Origin: an uncultured Eubacteriales bacterium
Lineage (GTDB): Bacteria > Bacillota > Clostridia > Oscillospirales > CAG-272
Length of the DNA stretch: 5,453 nt
Assembly: GCA_934481325.1 (NCBI GenBank)
Contig: CAKSPL010000099.1
Span: 1-5,453 of the forward strand
Direction of reading: 5' to 3'
The stretch's first letter is position 1; each line of letters starts with the position of its first letter. Shown one piece after another: positions 1 to 5,349 of this stretch. Position numbers and translations under genes: made by a program. Below the pieces are notes generated by a model, which ran no database searches, had not been told where the DNA came from, and saw nothing but the letters and a program-made list of their open reading frames with translations.

Positions 1-100
1 GCTTTTGGCAGGTGGCTATGGTAGTGCTTGTGACCTGCGGCTTTTCCGCCGATCGGCTTTTTTTCTGACCTTTGGTGGTCGGGAACGACCAACAAATAAA
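1..100 (+). other. Structured left-edge segment, possible 3' end of an unseen gene or small RNA
   Basis: This stretch holds several inverted repeats in a row: GCAGGT (8-13) with ACCTGC (33-38); GCGG (37-40) with CCGC (46-49) around a CTTTT loop; and a longer stem at 71-96 in which TGGTCG pairs with CGACCA around a GGAA tetraloop, extended by four more pairs beyond one G/A mismatch. GGAA is a GNRA-type loop, typical of structured RNA. One + frame entering from the edge stays open until TGA at 66-68 and encodes a hydrophobic tail (around AMVVLVTCGF) ending SADRLFF, which could be the end of a small membrane protein. The opposite strand is also open over this stretch, so coding direction is undecided. 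I do not recognise an RNA family. The terminator just downstream fits a + strand transcript ending here. Confidence 0.3.
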
Positions 101-138
101 AATCCCCCGGCGATGATCACATCGCCGGGGGATTTTTT
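98..138. terminator. Bidirectional intrinsic terminator
   Basis: A perfect 14-bp stem runs from 102-115 to 120-133 with a four-base ATCA loop; its core is CCCCCGGCGATG against CATCGCCGGGGG. On the + strand it is followed by a T6 run (133-138). On the minus strand it is followed by TTTTTATTT, the complement of 93-101. It can therefore stop transcripts from both sides: whatever gene lies left of the window, and the leftward dehydrogenase-araD operon, whose stop codon is about 100 bp away. Strong GC stem plus U-runs on both sides make this a confident call. Confidence 0.93.
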
Positions 139-241
139 GTTTCAGTGCGCAAAATATCGGAAAATCAGTTTTCACCATTGGAAAATCAATAATGAAAATT
201 GGAAAAAATGTCGAAAAATATAGAATTTCAAAAAAAACCGC
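139..241. other. A-rich gene-free spacer (3' untranslated region of araD)
   Basis: This spacer between the terminator and the araD stop codon has no convincing gene. It is strongly A-rich on the + strand (T-rich on the araD transcript), unlike the GC-rich coding DNA around it. GGAAAATCA occurs twice (159-167 and 180-188), with a third, diverged copy, GGAAAAAAT, at 201-209. ATTG at 177-180 and CAAT at 187-190 form a small inverted repeat. It would form the 3' tail of the araD message before the terminator. Confidence 0.5.
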
Positions 242-952
242 TCAGTTTTGCCCGTAATAGGCACCGGGTCCGTGCTTGCGGTTGAAATGCTTATCCAGCA
301 GTGTTTTCTGCATTTCTTCGGCTGCCTCGGGATGCACGGAGGTTTGCAACAGCTCGGTATTCAATGCCATATGTGCCACGGTTTCCAGCACCGTTGCCGC
401 CTCTACGGATGCCATCGCGTTTTTGCCCCAGGTGAACGGTGCGTGAGCGTTTACCAGCACCGCGTGCATCCGCTCGGGATCAATGCCGCCCTCCCGGAAG
501 GTCTCTACAATCACCTTTCCGGTTTCTTTTTCGTATGCACCGCCGATTTCCGCATCGGTCATTTTCCTGGTGCAGGGAACGGTGCCGTAAAAATAGTCGC
601 CGTGCGTGGTGCCGAATGCGCGGATGCCCCTGCCGCTCTGCGCAAAGGAGGTGGCATAAAGCGAGTGCGTGTGCGTAATACCGCCGATTGTGGGGAATGC
701 GCGGTAAAGCTCGATATGTGTGGGGGTATCGGAGGAGGGCTTGTATTTTCCCTCCACAACCTTGCCGTCAAGGTCGGTTACCACCATATCGTCGGGTGTC
801 ATCCGGTCGTATTCCACCCCGGAGGGCTTGATGACAACAAGTCCGTTTTCGCGGTCAATTCCGCTCACATTTCCCCAGGTAAAGATTACGAGACCGTAGC
901 GAACCAAAGCCATATTTGCCGCCCATACTTCATTTTTCAGCTTTTCCAGCAT
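242..952 (-). CDS. araD: L-ribulose-5-phosphate 4-epimerase
   Basis: AraD interconverts L-ribulose 5-phosphate and D-xylulose 5-phosphate, the last step that brings L-arabinose carbon into the pentose phosphate pathway. It is a cytoplasmic zinc enzyme of the class II aldolase/epimerase family. The 236-residue product matches the usual length (231 in E. coli) and follows that protein closely: TWGNVS (25-30), IKPSG (41-45), PSSDTPTH (72-79), the zinc ligands HTH (94 and 96) and H170 in VNAHAPF, catalytic D119 in TTHGDYFYG, PCTRKMTDAEI (126-136), and the C-terminal LLDKHFNRKHG...AYYGQ with the expected catalytic tyrosine at 233. The C-terminal helix region is a few residues longer than in E. coli. 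The start at 952 is chosen over an upstream ATG at 1045 because it has GAGGA four bases ahead (957-961) and matches the family N-terminus MLEKLK. It is the second gene of a leftward operon. AraA and AraB are not in the window. Confidence 0.96.
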   Translation of the reverse strand: MLEKLKNEVWAANMALVRYGLVIFTWGNVSGIDRENGLVVIKPSGVEYDRMTPDDMVVTDLDGKVVEGKYKPSSDTPTHIELYRAFPTIGGITHTHSLYATSFAQSGRGIRAFGTTHGDYFYGTVPCTRKMTDAEIGGAYEKETGKVIVETFREGGIDPERMHAVLVNAHAPFTWGKNAMASVEAATVLETVAHMALNTELLQTSVHPEAAEEMQKTLLDKHFNRKHGPGAYYGQN

Positions 953-956
953 AAAA

Positions 957-961
957 TCCTC
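957..961 (-). promoter_or_regulatory. araD ribosome binding site overlapping the upstream stop codon
   Basis: On the minus strand, GAGGA lies four bases before the araD ATG and overlaps the TGA stop (960-962) of the dehydrogenase gene. This fixes the araD start and suggests that ribosomes finishing the first gene reinitiate at the second. Confidence 0.85.
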
Positions 962-2066
962 ATTTCCGCCCGAAGTGCCGGCGGTAGATTTCGTAAATTT
1001 CTTCCACCGAAAGCACGTAAGGGCTGTTGACGTAATTTTTGGCACCGGAAATCAGGTTTACCCGTTTTTCGATTTCCTCTCCGGTAAAGGAAAAGCCGAT
1101 ATCGGCAAGCGCGGGCAGGTAGGTTTTCATCACCTTCGGCGTGGTGCCGATGGCGGCGGCAAAAGCCGCGATGCGGGCTTTGCCGATTTCGGTTTTTTCG
1201 TTGTATTCAAGGAAATCGCCTTCAAAGATTGCACACGCCCTGCCGTGCGGCACGCCGTCAAGCAGGGTCAGACTGTACCCGAGCGGATGCGGAAATCCGG
1301 TGCCGGTTACGCTGATTGCCATTCCTGCGGCGGTGGCGGCAACCGAAAGGTCATCCCGCATTTCCGGGGTAAATTCCGCAGGGTATTCGGTCAGTACGTT
1401 CCAGATTTTTTCTGCCGCAAAAATTGCCGCTCCCTCGGAAAAAACCGTGCTTTTCGGGGAAAGGTAGGATTCCAGCGCGTGGGCAAATGCATCCAGCGCG
1501 GTGCTGACGGTGGTGTTCCAGGAAAGCGACTCCGTGTATCGCGGGTCCACAAATGCCGCGCGGAACCAGGTGTCCGCCGTGAAGGTCTTTTTCTGTTCTC
1601 CGGAGGGCAGTGTCAGCACGCTGTAAGGGTTGACCTCGCTCCCGGTGCCTGCCGTGGTCGGCACTGCGAAAAGCGGCAGTGTCGGCATAGTGCGCCTGGT
1701 GCCGTCATAGAGCTCCGTCGGTGCAATGGTCGGGTTTGCGGCAAACGCCGCAACCGCTTTTGCCGCGTCAAGAGCCGAGCCGCCGCCGATTCCGATGACG
1801 AAATCCGCTCCTGCCGCCGCGGCAAGCGCACCCGCACGGTGACATTCGGTCAGTGCGGGGTTTTCTTTGATTTCATCAAAAACCGTAAAGGCAATGCCAA
1901 GCCCGGTCAGTGCCGCGGTTACGTCATCCAGCGCGCCGGAAGCCTTTGCGCCGTGCCTGCCGGTGACCAAGAATGCGTGGTGACCTGCGGCAAGCACGCT
2001 TTTGTTTTCTGTAATCACGCCCCGCCCCGCAAATACGCGGGTGGGCAGATAAAAAGATGCGTTCAT
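960..2066 (-). CDS. Iron-containing (group III) alcohol dehydrogenase
   Basis: This 368-residue cytoplasmic oxidoreductase belongs to the Fe-ADH superfamily, which reduces aldehydes or oxidises alcohols with NAD(P)H and a divalent metal, usually iron. The N-terminal dinucleotide-binding half carries GIGGGSALDAAK (92-103) and TTAGTGSEV (137-145). The helical C-terminal half carries the metal site: D192 and H196 in LDAFAHALE, H260 in FPHPLGYS and H274 in VPHGRACA. The 14-residue gap between the last two histidines equals that in FucO-type enzymes. All four ligands are present, so it should be active. The start at 2066 follows a strong GAGGAGGA site (2071-2078) with four-base spacing; the longer reading to 2159 would run through the promoter. 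It is first in an operon with araD. The same superfamily supplies AraM (glycerol-1-phosphate dehydrogenase) in the Bacillus arabinose operon, but the motifs here look more like ordinary Fe-ADH. The substrate cannot be told; a role with sugar-derived aldehydes or polyols is an inference. Confidence 0.92.
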   Translation of the reverse strand: MNASFYLPTRVFAGRGVITENKSVLAAGHHAFLVTGRHGAKASGALDDVTAALTGLGIAFTVFDEIKENPALTECHRAGALAAAAGADFVIGIGGGSALDAAKAVAAFAANPTIAPTELYDGTRRTMPTLPLFAVPTTAGTGSEVNPYSVLTLPSGEQKKTFTADTWFRAAFVDPRYTESLSWNTTVSTALDAFAHALESYLSPKSTVFSEGAAIFAAEKIWNVLTEYPAEFTPEMRDDLSVAATAAGMAISVTGTGFPHPLGYSLTLLDGVPHGRACAIFEGDFLEYNEKTEIGKARIAAFAAAIGTTPKVMKTYLPALADIGFSFTGEEIEKRVNLISGAKNYVNSPYVLSVEEIYEIYRRHFGRK

Positions 2067-2070
2067 AGGT

Positions 2071-2078
2071 TCCTCCTC
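2071..2078 (-). promoter_or_regulatory. Strong ribosome binding site of the dehydrogenase gene
   Basis: GAGGAGGA on the minus strand, four bases (ACCT) before the ATG at 2066. It decides against the in-frame upstream ATGs at 2102 and 2159, which lie in or beyond the promoter. Confidence 0.9.
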
Positions 2079-2100
2079 GTCCCTGTATGGGAACGGTATC

Positions 2101-2109
2101 ATTATATCA
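2101..2109 (-). promoter_or_regulatory. Extended -10 promoter for the dehydrogenase-araD operon
   Basis: On the minus strand this reads TGATATAAT, a perfect TATAAT (2101-2106) with the TG of an extended -10 one base upstream. No good -35 box lies at 17 bp (CACCAA is found there), which fits an extended -10 promoter. Transcription would start near 2094, giving a leader of about 28 nt. An imperfect inverted repeat, TCCC-TGTAT-GGGA (2080-2092), covers the predicted start of the transcript and could be an operator; no regulator gene is in view. Confidence 0.65.
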
Positions 2110-2197
2110 TATCCGCCGTCGTTTTGGTGGATTTTTTCAAAAAACACGGTTTTGCGCACGGAGCCGCCCCGGGGTTTTCAATAAATCGGAATTTTGC

Positions 2198-2225
2198 AAA
2201 AAAGTATAGAAAAAATTCGGAAAAA
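2198..2225 (+). promoter_or_regulatory. Phased A-tracts upstream of the cdaA promoter (UP-element-like)
   Basis: Three A-tracts of five or six bases begin at 2198, 2210 and 2221, about one helical turn apart, immediately upstream of the -35 box. Such spacing usually bends DNA and can contact the RNA polymerase alpha subunit. Function is inferred from position and pattern only. Confidence 0.4.
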
Positions 2226-2228
2226 TAT

Positions 2229-2257
2229 TTGATTTTCACAAGACAATGTGTTATAAT
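2229..2257 (+). promoter_or_regulatory. Housekeeping promoter of the cdaA operon
   Basis: TTGATT (2229-2234) and a perfect TATAAT (2252-2257) are separated by the ideal 17 bp, inside an AT-rich spacer that stands out from the GC-rich genes. Transcription should start near 2264, leaving a leader of about 115 nt before cdaA. No other comparably good rightward promoter was seen before the end of the window, so cdaA, cdaR and the flavoprotein gene are probably one transcript. Confidence 0.8.
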
Positions 2258-2263
2258 AATTAA

Positions 2264-2378
2264 TAAGCATTTGCCATCGGCGGAAAATCGCTTCTCGCGG
2301 ATGCCTCATTTTACGAATCACCGCCCTTTTGTGCGGTATCACATATAGAACTCCGCTTTTCGGAGTATGGGTGAACAA
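2264..2378 (+). other. cdaA leader with three consecutive hairpins
   Basis: Three stem-loops follow one another between the predicted transcript start and cdaA. The first pairs GCATTTGC (2267-2274) with GCGGATGC (2297-2304), eight pairs including two G-U, with a small GCG/CGC hairpin inside. The second pairs ACCGC (2320-2324) with GCGGT (2333-2337). The third pairs ACTCCG (2350-2355) with CGGAGT (2361-2366) around CTTTT, and holds a GGAG sequence that could otherwise act as a ribosome binding site. None is followed by a U-run, so they are not terminators. No hallmark of a known riboswitch was recognised. No gene lies in the wider 2067-2378 gap. Confidence 0.45.
2369..2374 (+). promoter_or_regulatory. 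Ribosome binding site deciding the cdaA start
   Basis: GGGTGA sits four bases before the ATG at 2379 and matches the GGUGA part of the Shine-Dalgarno sequence. The alternative ATG at 2367 has GGAG only one base upstream, too close for use and tied up in a hairpin. The later start is therefore preferred, though the difference is only four residues. Confidence 0.6.
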
Positions 2379-3239
2379 ATGAAAGAATTTGTATGTAAGC
2401 TGCTTTCCGGCAACCTTGACAGCACATATTTTACCTCGCCGTTTTCCGGCTTCGGCTGGCGGGAGGGTCTGGATATCCTTTGTATCGCGTTGCTTTTTTA
2501 CCTGCTGTATCTCTTTATGCGGGATCGGCGCGCCGGCAAGCTGGTTGCGGGCGTGGTGGTAATTTTCGGCATCTATGTGATCAGCTCGGTGCTTCACATT
2601 TCCGCCGTGCGGTTCCTGTTCGGTAATTTCCTTGGTTACGGGGTCATTGTGATTCTGATTGTCTTTCAGCCCGAAATCCGTGCCGCAATGGAACGGATGG
2701 GCTCGATTTCCTTCCGCGGGCTCAAAACCATCGGCGTGGAATCCAAGGATCTCACGGTGTCCCCTGTGACCATCAATGCAATCGTGGAGGCGGCAAAGGA
2801 TATGTCCTTTACCAAAACCGGCGCGTTGATTGTGATTGAGCGTTCCACCAAGATCGGGGAATATATCCGCACCGGCACCCAACTCAATGCGGACCTCACA
2901 CCGGAATTGTTGCGTGCGCTGTTTTATGACAAGGCACCGCTTCACGACGGGGCGGTGATTATCCGCGGCGGGCGGATTTTTGCCGCGGGGTGTTACCTGC
3001 CGCTTTCCGACAAAGAGGATATTTCCAAAGGGCTTGGCACCCGCCATCGTGCCGCCATCGGGCTGTCGGAGCAGAGCGATGCGGTGATTGTGGTGGTTTC
3101 CGAGGAAACGGGTACTATTTCCATCGCTTATCGGGGAGAGCTGTTCCGCGAATTTACTTCGGTTTCACTGCGGCGCGAGCTGATGCTGCTACTGACCAAG
3201 CACGAAACCGAAACCGCCGCCAAAGGGGAGGGGAACTGA
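2379..3239 (+). CDS. cdaA: Diadenylate cyclase CdaA (DacA), membrane-bound
   Basis: CdaA joins two ATP molecules into cyclic di-AMP, the second messenger that controls potassium and osmolyte balance and affects cell wall upkeep in Gram-positive bacteria. The 286-residue product has the family's usual length and plan. Three hydrophobic segments (about 31-47, 54-72 and 78-96) anchor it in the membrane. They are followed by FQPEIRAAMER (96-106) and a cytoplasmic DAC domain with GALIVIER (148-155), the catalytic DGA (190-192, in LHDGAVII) and RHR (222-224, in TRHRAAIGLSEQSDAVIVVVSEETG). All key residues are present, so the enzyme should be active. Start choice: see the GGGTGA site at 2369-2374. 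It is first in an operon with cdaR, its usual regulatory partner, whose ATG lies one base after the cdaA stop. The structured leader upstream may add control. Confidence 0.96.
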   Translation: MKEFVCKLLSGNLDSTYFTSPFSGFGWREGLDILCIALLFYLLYLFMRDRRAGKLVAGVVVIFGIYVISSVLHISAVRFLFGNFLGYGVIVILIVFQPEIRAAMERMGSISFRGLKTIGVESKDLTVSPVTINAIVEAAKDMSFTKTGALIVIERSTKIGEYIRTGTQLNADLTPELLRALFYDKAPLHDGAVIIRGGRIFAAGCYLPLSDKEDISKGLGTRHRAAIGLSEQSDAVIVVVSEETGTISIAYRGELFREFTSVSLRRELMLLLTKHETETAAKGEGN

Positions 3240-3240
3240 A

Positions 3241-3630
3241 ATGGATCAGAAAAAAGTCATTTCCGAAAACGATGAGGTGCAGGACAGCGGCGAATATGCC
3301 GTGCGCCGCAATATCCGCGCGGATGTGGCGGCGGCGATTGTGTGCCTGCTGCTTGCCGTGGTGACCTGGGTGGTTATTATGAACCGCACGGATACGGACT
3401 ATCTGGCAATCGATACGAGCAATCTTCCCGAAGGGTACAGCATATCGGTAACCGAGCTGGAAGTAACGGGCAAGGTTTCCAACCTCAAGCACGCCGGCAA
3501 AATCGGCGTGCCGACTCCGTCTGCCGCAATGACTGAGGGGACCTACACGCTCCCTGCCGAATATCTGATTCTGCCGGAGGGGCTGACGCTTGTCGGCACG
3601 CCCGAGATCCGGCTGACGGTGAAAAAATGA
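3241..3630 (+). CDS. cdaR: Minimal CdaR/YbbR-domain protein, predicted CdaA regulator
   Basis: CdaR-type proteins sit in the membrane with YbbR domains outside the cell and modulate CdaA activity. This 129-residue protein has a charged cytoplasmic tail (1-27), one membrane segment (about 28-47, LLLAVVTWVVIMN, with the A..W pattern usual for this family), and then only about 82 residues that look like a single YbbR domain: NLPEGYSI (61-68), LEVTGKVSNL (73-82) and EGTYTLPAEY...LPEGL (99-115). The B. subtilis protein has about 480 residues and four such domains, so this is a strongly reduced form. It does not look like a frameshifted remnant: the stop is shared in an ATGA overlap with a well-formed next gene. 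The start has a strong GGGGAGGGG site (3225-3233). Identity rests on the domain pattern plus its place directly after cdaA. Whether it still regulates CdaA is an inference. Confidence 0.85.
   Translation: MDQKKVISENDEVQDSGEYAVRRNIRADVAAAIVCLLLAVVTWVVIMNRTDTDYLAIDTSNLPEGYSISVTELEVTGKVSNLKHAGKIGVPTPSAAMTEGTYTLPAEYLILPEGLTLVGTPEIRLTVKK
3618..3622 (+). promoter_or_regulatory. Ribosome binding site inside the end of cdaR
   Basis: GGTGA lies four bases before the flavoprotein ATG at 3627 and within the last codons of cdaR. Together with the ATGA overlap it supports translational coupling. The same GGTGA form and four-base spacing precede cdaA. Confidence 0.6.
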
Positions 3631-5243
3631 GTCTTGCTTCCTCTTTCCTCCTCACGGGGATCAGCGCACCCTTTGACGCACCCGTGGAGGAGGTACTCGA
3701 AATAGCAAAAGCGAAAATGAAGCACGCGTGCGACGGTGCCGCGAGGCTTCATTTTCGCCTTTATAAAAAGTCTTTCGATGCACGGCGAAAGCCGGATATC
3801 CGGCAGATCTGCTCGGTGCTGGCAACGGGAGAGAAGCCGATTCGGTTTGACCCCGCACGCGCGGCAAGGGACGGTATCCGCCCCTTTCACGAGGAGGAGC
3901 CGGAAATCACGCTCGGACACGAGCCGCTTTCCGCCCGCCCGCTGATTGTGGGAATGGGACCTGCCGGGCTTTTTGCCGCCCTGATGCTGGCGGAGGAGGG
4001 ATATTGCCCCGTGATTGTGGACAGAGGGGACGATATCGAGGCGCGGGGGAAAGCCACCGCGCGCTTTCGCACCGAGGGGATTCTGGATACGGAATCCAAT
4101 ATTCAGTTCGGCGCAGGAGGGGCGGGAACCTTTTCGGACGGAAAGCTGGTTACCCGTGTGGGGGATCCGCTTTGCAACTATGTGTTTTCGCGCTTTTGCG
4201 AGTTCGGCGCGCCCGAAGAAATTCTCGTAAAGGCTAAGCCGCATATCGGAACCGACATTCTGTCGGGCGTGATTGCGGCAATGCTGACCCGCATTGAGGA
4301 GCTTGGCGGTACGGTGCGCTATCGCACCAAAATGACCGATTTTGCCGAAACGGCAGACGGTGTGCGCGTGATGCTTCCCGATGGGGAGGAAACGGCAGGC
4401 GCACTGGTGCTTGCCGTGGGTCATAGCGCGCGGGACACCTTTTCTCTGCTGTTGCACAAAAATATGGCGATTGAGCCGAAGCCGTTTTCGGTCGGGGTGC
4501 GGATTGAGCATCTGAGGGAGGACGTTGACCGCGCACTGTACGGTGCGGCGGCAGGACACCCGTTGCTCGGTGCCGCGGAATACGCCCTGTCTGATACCAC
4601 GGGTGCGCGGGGGGTCTATACCTTTTGTATGTGTCCCGGCGGTGAGGTTGTGGCGGCGGCAAGCGAAGAGGGCGGCGTAGTGGTCAACGGGATGAGTCGC
4701 CACGCGCGTGACGGCAGAAATTCCAACGCCGCGGTGGCGGTGTCGGTCACGCCGGCGGACGTGGGCGGAAAACCCACGGATTCCATTGCGTTTTTGCGGG
4801 CATTGGAGCAAAACGCCTACCGCGCGGGCGGCGGAGATTTTTATGCCCCCGTGCAAACGGTGGGGGATTTCCTTGCCGGCACTGCCGGAACGGAGCCGCG
4901 GCGGATTTTGCCGACCTACGGCGCGGGGCGGGTACGCACGGCGGATCTGCACGGTGTGCTTCCGCCCTTTGTGACCGAGGCACTTGCGGCGGGGCTTCGC
5001 TCCTTTGACCGAAAGCTGCACGGCTTTGCCGTGCCGGATGCGGTGCTGACGGGTGCGGAAACCCGCACCTCCTCTCCCTTGCGTATTCTGCGCGGGGAGA
5101 ACCGTGTGGCACTCGGTTATCACCGGATTTATCCCGTGGGGGAGGGTGCCGGATATGCCGGCGGCATTACCAGCGCGGCATTGGACGGCTTGCGCTCGGC
5201 ACTGGCGATAATGGCGCGCTTTGCACCGCCCTGCGGAAAATAG
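3627..5243 (+). CDS. FAD-dependent dehydrogenase of the COG2509 family
   Basis: This 538-residue protein is a predicted cytoplasmic flavoprotein of a widespread family (COG2509, NAD(FAD)-utilising dehydrogenases) whose reaction is not established. Residues 1-95 form the family's small N-terminal domain, including the conserved KKSFDARRK (47-55). The FAD-binding Rossmann fold starts at about 105 with LIVGMGPAGLFAAL (106-119) and the acidic end of strand two in VIVDRG (129-134). Further family signatures are FGAGGAGTFSDGKLVTR (161-177), TFCMCPGGEVV (332-342) followed by NGMSRHARDGRNSNAA (354-369), GAETRTSSPLRI (476-487), and the C-terminal flavin-contacting GEGAGYAGGITSAALDGL (505-522). Length and motifs look complete. 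The start overlaps the cdaR stop as ATGA and gives the N-terminus expected for the family. Sitting in the cdaA operon suggests co-expression with c-di-AMP synthesis, but nothing in the sequence shows what the substrate is. No NAD(P)-binding motif was identified with confidence. Confidence 0.93.
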   Translation: MSLASSFLLTGISAPFDAPVEEVLEIAKAKMKHACDGAARLHFRLYKKSFDARRKPDIRQICSVLATGEKPIRFDPARAARDGIRPFHEEEPEITLGHEPLSARPLIVGMGPAGLFAALMLAEEGYCPVIVDRGDDIEARGKATARFRTEGILDTESNIQFGAGGAGTFSDGKLVTRVGDPLCNYVFSRFCEFGAPEEILVKAKPHIGTDILSGVIAAMLTRIEELGGTVRYRTKMTDFAETADGVRVMLPDGEETAGALVLAVGHSARDTFSLLLHKNMAIEPKPFSVGVRIEHLREDVDRALYGAAAGHPLLGAAEYALSDTTGARGVYTFCMCPGGEVVAAASEEGGVVVNGMSRHARDGRNSNAAVAVSVTPADVGGKPTDSIAFLRALEQNAYRAGGGDFYAPVQTVGDFLAGTAGTEPRRILPTYGAGRVRTADLHGVLPPFVTEALAAGLRSFDRKLHGFAVPDAVLTGAETRTSSPLRILRGENRVALGYHRIYPVGEGAGYAGGITSAALDGLRSALAIMARFAPPCGK

Positions 5244-5349
5244 GAGAAAATCGGGGATGGGCGGTGGTGTTGCCAAACCCACCCGACAGGCGGTGCGATG
5301 CCGCAGTCAATAAGGAACAGCCGCACTTGTGTGCGGGGAAGGAAAATAT
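5244..5349 (+). other. Spacer before recJ with a hairpin next to its ribosome binding site
   Basis: This 106-bp GC-rich spacer has no T-run terminator, so transcription from the cdaA operon may continue into the next gene. CCGCAC (5321-5326) pairs with GTGCGG (5331-5336) around TTGT, ending two bases before AAGGA (5339-5343), the likely recJ ribosome binding site. A weaker GCGG/CCGC pair lies at 5290-5293 and 5301-5304. A short open frame from ATG 5257 (18 codons) looks accidental. No promoter was recognised. Confidence 0.4.

Noticed and set aside
48..64. GCC-GATC-GGC followed by T7 as a terminator
   Set aside because: Only three base pairs around a four-base loop; the much stronger terminator lies at 98-138.
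5..223. 72-codon + strand frame spanning the terminator
   Set aside because: It reads straight through a perfect intrinsic terminator and an A-rich spacer, so it is very unlikely to be translated as such.
248..1030. 260-codon + strand frame opposite araD
   Set aside because: Shadow of araD, cysteine- and glycine-rich with no recognisable domain.
2167..2174. CCCCGGGG palindrome as an operator
   Set aside because: Too short and without a loop or neighbouring repeat; it lies some 60 bp upstream of either promoter core.
975..2348. 457-codon open frame on the + strand opposite the dehydrogenase
   Set aside because: Antisense shadow of a well-recognised gene: arginine- and cysteine-rich product without a domain, running through both promoters, made possible by GC-rich codon use.
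2301..2348. Short upstream frame (MPHFTNHRPFVRYHI) in the cdaA leader as a leader peptide
   Set aside because: No adequate ribosome binding site and no run of regulatory codons; its length is expected by chance.
2264..2378. c-di-AMP (ydaO-type) riboswitch in front of cdaA
   Set aside because: The leader is short, made of simple separate hairpins, and lacks the elaborate conserved core of that class as far as can be judged by eye.
2178..3047. 289-codon minus-strand frame opposite cdaA
   Set aside because: Shadow of cdaA; it would also cross the cdaA promoter and leader, and the product shows no domain.
3543..5282. 579-codon open frame on the minus strand opposite the flavoprotein gene
   Set aside because: Longer than the real gene but its product is basic, low in structure and unlike any family, while the + strand carries complete FAD-protein motifs.
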